A DNA stretch of 64,000 nucleotides from CAIPVR01 sp049316905. Its GTDB lineage: Bacteria; Actinomycetota; Acidimicrobiia; Acidimicrobiales; Microtrichaceae. Under the pieces are notes generated by a model, which was given only the letters and a program-made list of their open reading frames with translations, was not told the origin of the DNA and searched no databases. The stretch is from assembly GCA_049316905.1 (NCBI GenBank), contig JBMOJH010000001.1, positions 56,100-120,099 on the forward strand, given 5' to 3'. Position 1 is the stretch's first letter. Every line of letters starts with the position of its first letter. Of this stretch, positions 60,580-64,000 are shown piece by piece. The position numbers and the translations under genes are program-made.

Positions 60580-62388
60580 GTGGCAGGAACGACGACCAAC
60601 CAGAAGCTGATCGACTGGGTCGAGGAGTGGCGGGAGATCTTCCAGCCCGACGCGGTCGAGTGGTGCGACGGCTCCGCCGAGGAGTACGACCGCCTCTGCC
60701 AGGCCCTCGTCGACGGCGGCACCTTCGAGCAGCTGTCCGACGCCAAGCGGCCGAACAGCTACCTGGCGTTGTCGGACCCGGCCGACGTGGCCCGGGTGGA
60801 GGACCGCACCTTCATCGCCTGTGAGAACGAGATCGACGCGGGGCCGACCAACAACTGGCGCCCGCCGGCCGAGCTCAAGGCCGAGATGCTCGAGTTCTAC
60901 CGGGGGGCCATGAAGGGCCGCACCATGTACGTGGTGCCCTTCTCCATGGGCCCGCTCGGCTCCCCCATCGCCCACATCGGCGTGGAACTGACCGACTCGC
61001 CCTACGTGGCGGTCAACATGCGGATCATGACCCGCATGGGCCAGGGCGCCCTCGACGTGCTCGGCGCCGACGGCGAGTTCGTGCCGTGCGTCCACTCGGT
61101 CGGCTACCCGCTCGTCGGCGCCGACGGCAACGCCCGGCCCGACGTGCCGTGGCCCTGCGACGGCGACAACAAGTACATCTCGCATTTCCCCGAGACGCGG
61201 GAGATCTGGTCCTACGGCTCCGGCTACGGCGGCAACGCCCTGCTGGGCAAGAAGTGCTTCGCCCTGCGGATCGCCTCCACCATGGCCCGCGACGAGGGCT
61301 GGATGGCCGAGCACATGCTCATCCTCGGCATCACCCCACCCGACGGCGAGACCAAGTACGTGGCCGCGGCGTTCCCGTCGGCGTGCGGCAAGACCAACAT
61401 GGCGATGCTCATCCCCACGCTGCCGGGCTGGAAGGTCGAGACCGTCGGCGACGACATCGCCTGGATGAAGTTCGGCCCCGACGGCCGCCTGCGCGCCATC
61501 AACCCCGAGGCCGGCTTCTTCGGCGTGGCCCCCGGCACCTCCGACACCACCAACAAGAACGCCATGGCGAGCGTGTGGGGCAACAGCATCTTCACCAACG
61601 TCGCCAAGACCGATGACGGCGACGTCTGGTGGGAGGACATGACCGACGAGCCGCCGGCCCACCTGGTCGACTGGCGCGGCAACGACTGGACGCCGGCGTC
61701 CGACACGCCGGCCGCGCACCCCAACGCCCGGTTCACCGCACCGGCCGCGCAGTGCCCGTCCATCTCGCCCGTGTGGGAGGACCCGGCCGGCGTGCCGATC
61801 GACGCCATCCTCTTCGGCGGCCGTCGCGCCACGAACGTGCCGCTGGTCATCGAGTCCTTCGACTGGCAGCACGGCACCTTCCTCGGCTCGATCATGAGCT
61901 CGGAGAAGACCGCGGCCGCCGCGGGCACCGTCGGCGAGGTCCGCTTCGACCCGTTCGCGATGCTGCCCTTCATGGGCTACAACGTCGGCGACTACATCGG
62001 TCACTGGCTCGAGATCGGCGAGGCGGGCGAGGCCGCCAACCTCCCGAAGCTGTTCTGGGTCAACTGGTTCCGCAAGGGCGACGACGGCTCCTTCCTGTGG
62101 CCCGGCTACGGCGAGAACAGTCGCGTGCTGAAGTGGGTGCTCGAGCGCCTCGAGGGCACCGCGGACGCCACCACCACCCCCATCGGCAACGTGCCCACGG
62201 CGGCGTCGCTCGACGTGGACGGCCTGGACCTCGACGGTGACACGCTCGAGGCCCTCCTCGAGGTGGACCCCATCGCCTGGAAGGGCGAGATCGAGCTGAT
62301 CAACAACCACTTCGACTTCATCGGCGAGCGCCTCCCGGACGCGATGCGCACCGAGCTCGCCAACCTCGAGCAGCGCCTCGGGGGCTGA
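60580..62388 (+). CDS. pckG: phosphoenolpyruvate carboxykinase (GTP)
   Basis: It interconverts oxaloacetate and PEP with GTP, at the head of gluconeogenesis. The product is about 602 residues, normal for the GTP class. Motifs: GSPIAHIGVELTDSPYVAVNMRIM, the nucleotide loop FPSACGKTNMAML, metal/active-site region VGDDIAWMKFG and FFGVAPGTSDTTNKNAM, and the C-terminal NWFRKGDDGSFLWPGYGENSRVL. GTG at 60580 has GGGGAG just upstream; an ATG at 60568 is the alternative. Confidence 0.96.
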   Translation: MAGTTTNQKLIDWVEEWREIFQPDAVEWCDGSAEEYDRLCQALVDGGTFEQLSDAKRPNSYLALSDPADVARVEDRTFIACENEIDAGPTNNWRPPAELKAEMLEFYRGAMKGRTMYVVPFSMGPLGSPIAHIGVELTDSPYVAVNMRIMTRMGQGALDVLGADGEFVPCVHSVGYPLVGADGNARPDVPWPCDGDNKYISHFPETREIWSYGSGYGGNALLGKKCFALRIASTMARDEGWMAEHMLILGITPPDGETKYVAAAFPSACGKTNMAMLIPTLPGWKVETVGDDIAWMKFGPDGRLRAINPEAGFFGVAPGTSDTTNKNAMASVWGNSIFTNVAKTDDGDVWWEDMTDEPPAHLVDWRGNDWTPASDTPAAHPNARFTAPAAQCPSISPVWEDPAGVPIDAILFGGRRATNVPLVIESFDWQHGTFLGSIMSSEKTAAAAGTVGEVRFDPFAMLPFMGYNVGDYIGHWLEIGEAGEAANLPKLFWVNWFRKGDDGSFLWPGYGENSRVLKWVLERLEGTADATTTPIGNVPTAASLDVDGLDLDGDTLEALLEVDPIAWKGEIELINNHFDFIGERLPDAMRTELANLEQRLGG

Positions 62389-62404
62389 GCCCCTCGACCG
62401 ACCC

Positions 62405-62424
62405 GTGGCGGGCGAACCCGCCAC
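62405..62424 (+). terminator. first hairpin after pckG
   Basis: GTGGCGGG and CCCGCCAC pair perfectly round CGAA, 16 bp past the pckG stop. No T-run. Confidence 0.45.
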
Positions 62425-62436
62425 ACCGCGAGCACG

Positions 62437-62464
62437 GGGCCCCGGCCGGGAACGGTCGGGGCCC
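62437..62464. terminator. bidirectional hairpin between convergent genes
   Basis: Twelve-base arms (GGGCCCCGGCCG against CGGTCGGGGCCC, one wobble) with a GGAA tetraloop. It lies between the pckG stop and the stop of the membrane protein at 62479 and can serve both strands. Confidence 0.65.
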
Positions 62465-62478
62465 TCTCGCGTCGGGCC

Positions 62479-62847
62479 TCACATGCCGACGAGCATGGCC
62501 CGGATGCCGAGGCCCATCAGGAAGAGGCCGCCGAGGCCGTACAGCAGGTACTGCCAGGCGCGGATCTGGTTCCGGTAGCTGTAGAGCAGCGCCACGGTGA
62601 TGATCGCGACGAACCCGTAGAACATGTGGAACTGGGGCGCCTCGATCCCCTCCCCCGCCACCATGTACACGCCGAGGATCACCTGCAAGAAGATCGTGAG
62701 CTCGGCGAAGATCACGAACCACCACATGGCCTTCACCCGCAGCGCGGGGATCCAATGGGCGCCCAGGCACCACAGCCCGGCCAGCGCGTTGCCGATGATC
62801 ACCATCCACGCGAACTCGGTGTGGAACTGCAGGACGGTGCCCAACAC
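62479..62847 (-). CDS. small four-helix membrane protein
   Basis: A 122-residue product with four hydrophobic segments: FAWMVIIGNALAGLWCLGAHW, MWWFVIFAELTIFLQVILGVYM, FYGFVAIITVALLYSY and YLLYGLGGLFLMGLGIRAML. It has several conserved-looking aromatic and charged residues (Glu in helix 2, His-Met before helix 3) but no family I can name. GTG at 62847 lies seven bases after TAGAGT. It converges on pckG. Confidence 0.78.
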   Translation of the reverse strand: MLGTVLQFHTEFAWMVIIGNALAGLWCLGAHWIPALRVKAMWWFVIFAELTIFLQVILGVYMVAGEGIEAPQFHMFYGFVAIITVALLYSYRNQIRAWQYLLYGLGGLFLMGLGIRAMLVGM

Positions 62848-62854
62848 GGCGCGC

Positions 62855-62860
62855 ACTCTA
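62855..62860 (-). promoter_or_regulatory. -10 box for the small membrane protein
   Basis: Minus-strand TAGAGT within GCCGGTAGAGT, seven bases before the GTG; a further leaderless candidate. Confidence 0.45.
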
Positions 62861-62904
62861 CCGGCGGGTGCCGGTGTGCCCGGAACCGGTGGCATCCTTG
62901 CCCG

Positions 62905-63231
62905 GTGCTGCACGCCCGCCTGAACGTCCACCGCCTGCACCTCGACGGGGCGGAGGTGCCGTTGCGGCACGCCACGCTCGTGGCCGTGGCCCGGGCCGAG
63001 TCCCGGGATCTCGACTGGGAGGTGGTGGCCGACCGGGTCCACGACGAACCGATCGAGATGGGCCGCCGTCTCCTCGACATGCTGTGCATCACCGGCGCGG
63101 ACACCGAGGGACACCTGGTGCTCGGCGAGTTCGTGGGTGAGGCGGTCGTGGTCCGGGTGGTCGACCGCACCGCGGTGTTCCGGGGGGACGGTCCGCTCTC
63201 CGGCCTGGACGCCGATCACCTGCTCGGATGA
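62905..63231 (+). CDS. hypothetical protein
   Basis: A 108-residue soluble product rich in Val, Leu, Asp and Arg (HARLNVHRLHLDGAEVPLRH at the start). I see no known motif. The GTG at 62905 follows a CATCCT box by six bases. It is coupled to the HAD gene by an ATGA overlap, so the two probably work or are at least made together. Confidence 0.65.
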   Translation: MLHARLNVHRLHLDGAEVPLRHATLVAVARAESRDLDWEVVADRVHDEPIEMGRRLLDMLCITGADTEGHLVLGEFVGEAVVVRVVDRTAVFRGDGPLSGLDADHLLG

Positions 63232-63986
63232 TCCCCCCGACGTCCGCGATGTCGCCCGACATGGCGCGGCCCCTCGTCCTCTTCGACATCGACGGCACCC
63301 TGCTGGTCGCCGGCGACCCGGACCACATCCCGTGCCTCACCGATGCGCTCTCGGAGGTCTTCGGGCGGCCCGTCACCCTCGACGGTGTGCCCCTCGGGGG
63401 CAACCAGGAGCTCGCCATCGCCCGCGAGGCGGCGCGGCGGGCGGGGGTGGACGACGCCGAGATCGACGCCCGCCTCGACGACGTGATGGCCGGACTGGGC
63501 CGCCGGTTCCTCGCCCGGGTGGGCGACCGCCGTCACCGGCTCCTGCCCGGGGCCCCGGCCGCCGTGGCGGCCCTCGCGGCCGCCGGCTGGGACCTGGGGC
63601 TGCTGTCGGGCGGGGCCCGCGCCGTGTCGCTGGCCAAGGTGCGGGCCGCGGGCCTGGCCGACCACTTCCCCTTCGGCGCGTTCGGCGACGACCACGAGGA
63701 CCGCGCCGAGCTGGTCCCGATCGCCCTGTCGGCGGGGGCCGCGCACCACGGCGGCCACCACCGTGCGGGCGCCACGGTGCTCGTGGGCGACACGCCGCGC
63801 GACATCGACGCGGCGCGCCGGGCGGGCTGCGGGGTGGTCGCAGTGGCCACCGGCCGATTCGGCATCGACGAGCTCGCGGCGCACCGACCCGACGCGGTGC
63901 TCGACGACCTGTCGGACCCCTCCGAGGTGGTGGCGGCGTGCCGGCGGGCAGTGCCCGATTCGGCGCCGGGCAGGGCGCAGGGCTGA
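63228..63986 (+). CDS. HAD-superfamily phosphatase
   Basis: The 252-residue protein has the HAD motifs: FDIDGTLLVAG (nucleophile Asp and acid Asp), LLSGG (motif II), a Lys in SLAKVRAAGL, and VGDTPRDIDAARRAGC (motif IV). A helical cap lies between motifs I and II, as in phosphoglycolate-phosphatase-like enzymes. Substrate unknown. The first ATG at 63228 overlaps the previous stop; internal ATGs at codons 8 and 12 are possible starts. Confidence 0.9.
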   Translation: MIPPTSAMSPDMARPLVLFDIDGTLLVAGDPDHIPCLTDALSEVFGRPVTLDGVPLGGNQELAIAREAARRAGVDDAEIDARLDDVMAGLGRRFLARVGDRRHRLLPGAPAAVAALAAAGWDLGLLSGGARAVSLAKVRAAGLADHFPFGAFGDDHEDRAELVPIALSAGAAHHGGHHRAGATVLVGDTPRDIDAARRAGCGVVAVATGRFGIDELAAHRPDAVLDDLSDPSEVVAACRRAVPDSAPGRAQG

Positions 63987-64000
63987 GCCCGGATCAGGGC

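Overview
The window is about 70% G+C, uses GTG and TTG starts freely, and codes almost wall to wall. Its core is the classic actinobacterial housekeeping block, read mainly on the minus strand. The gene content (WhiG/FliA-type sigma factor, SepIVA-like DivIVA protein, GTP-dependent PEP carboxykinase, archaeal/eukaryotic-type ProS, actinobacterial gene order from rpmB through ribF) points to the phylum Actinomycetota. A deep branch such as Acidimicrobiia is my inference; there is no rRNA here to confirm it. I found no tRNA, rRNA, CRISPR array, insertion sequence or prophage gene.

Layout in minus-strand transcription order (right to left). 59.7-47.8 kb: a degenerate DAK2 protein, recG, a lipoprotein, rsmD, coaD, a sepIVA-like gene, DUF177, rpmF, acpP, rnc, a divergent Fpg-type glycosylase and smc. 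47.6-40.4 kb is accessory: a Tat lipoprotein of unknown function followed by a GH3 glycosidase (minus strand), convergent with a moxR-DUF58-VWA set (plus strand). 40.2-32.2 kb: ftsY, a MOSC gene, a DsbA-like gene (plus) and a VOC gene, then ffh, rpsP, khpA, rimM, trmD, rplS and yraN. A small plus-strand cluster follows (TMEM175-like channel, 36-residue membrane peptide, zinc-ribbon protein), with an enoyl-CoA hydratase. 30.2-15.6 kb: comM, dprA, xerC-type recombinase, whiG-type sigma factor, a LytM-like protein, rpsB, tsf, pyrH, frr, cdsA, dxr, rseP and ispG. Then come an acyl-CoA synthetase, an alpha/beta hydrolase and proS. 11.3-0.7 kb: rimP, nusA, ylxR and infB, then two plus-strand genes (DUF4012 membrane protein and Thr-rich lipoprotein), then rbfA, truB and ribF, and a truncated hydrolase. 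The right end (59.8-64 kb) holds rpmB, a cold-shock-like protein, pckG, a small membrane protein, a small hypothetical and a HAD phosphatase.

Most neighbouring genes overlap by ATGA, GTGA or TGATG, implying translational coupling. The genes cover ribosome assembly and translation, SRP targeting, isoprenoid (MEP) and phospholipid synthesis, DNA processing and repair, and chromosome condensation.

The points most worth a second look are these. (1) A recurring CCGGTAGNNT-like element lies 6-10 nt before start codons and suggests leaderless transcription. (2) Four family members have degraded catalytic or binding motifs: LytM/M23, DAK2, Fpg and the cold-shock-like protein. (3) A Tat lipoprotein of unknown fold overlaps a GH3 gene. 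(4) CdsA carries a roughly 390-residue acidic N-terminal extension. (5) A 20-bp-arm inverted repeat lies upstream of ffh.
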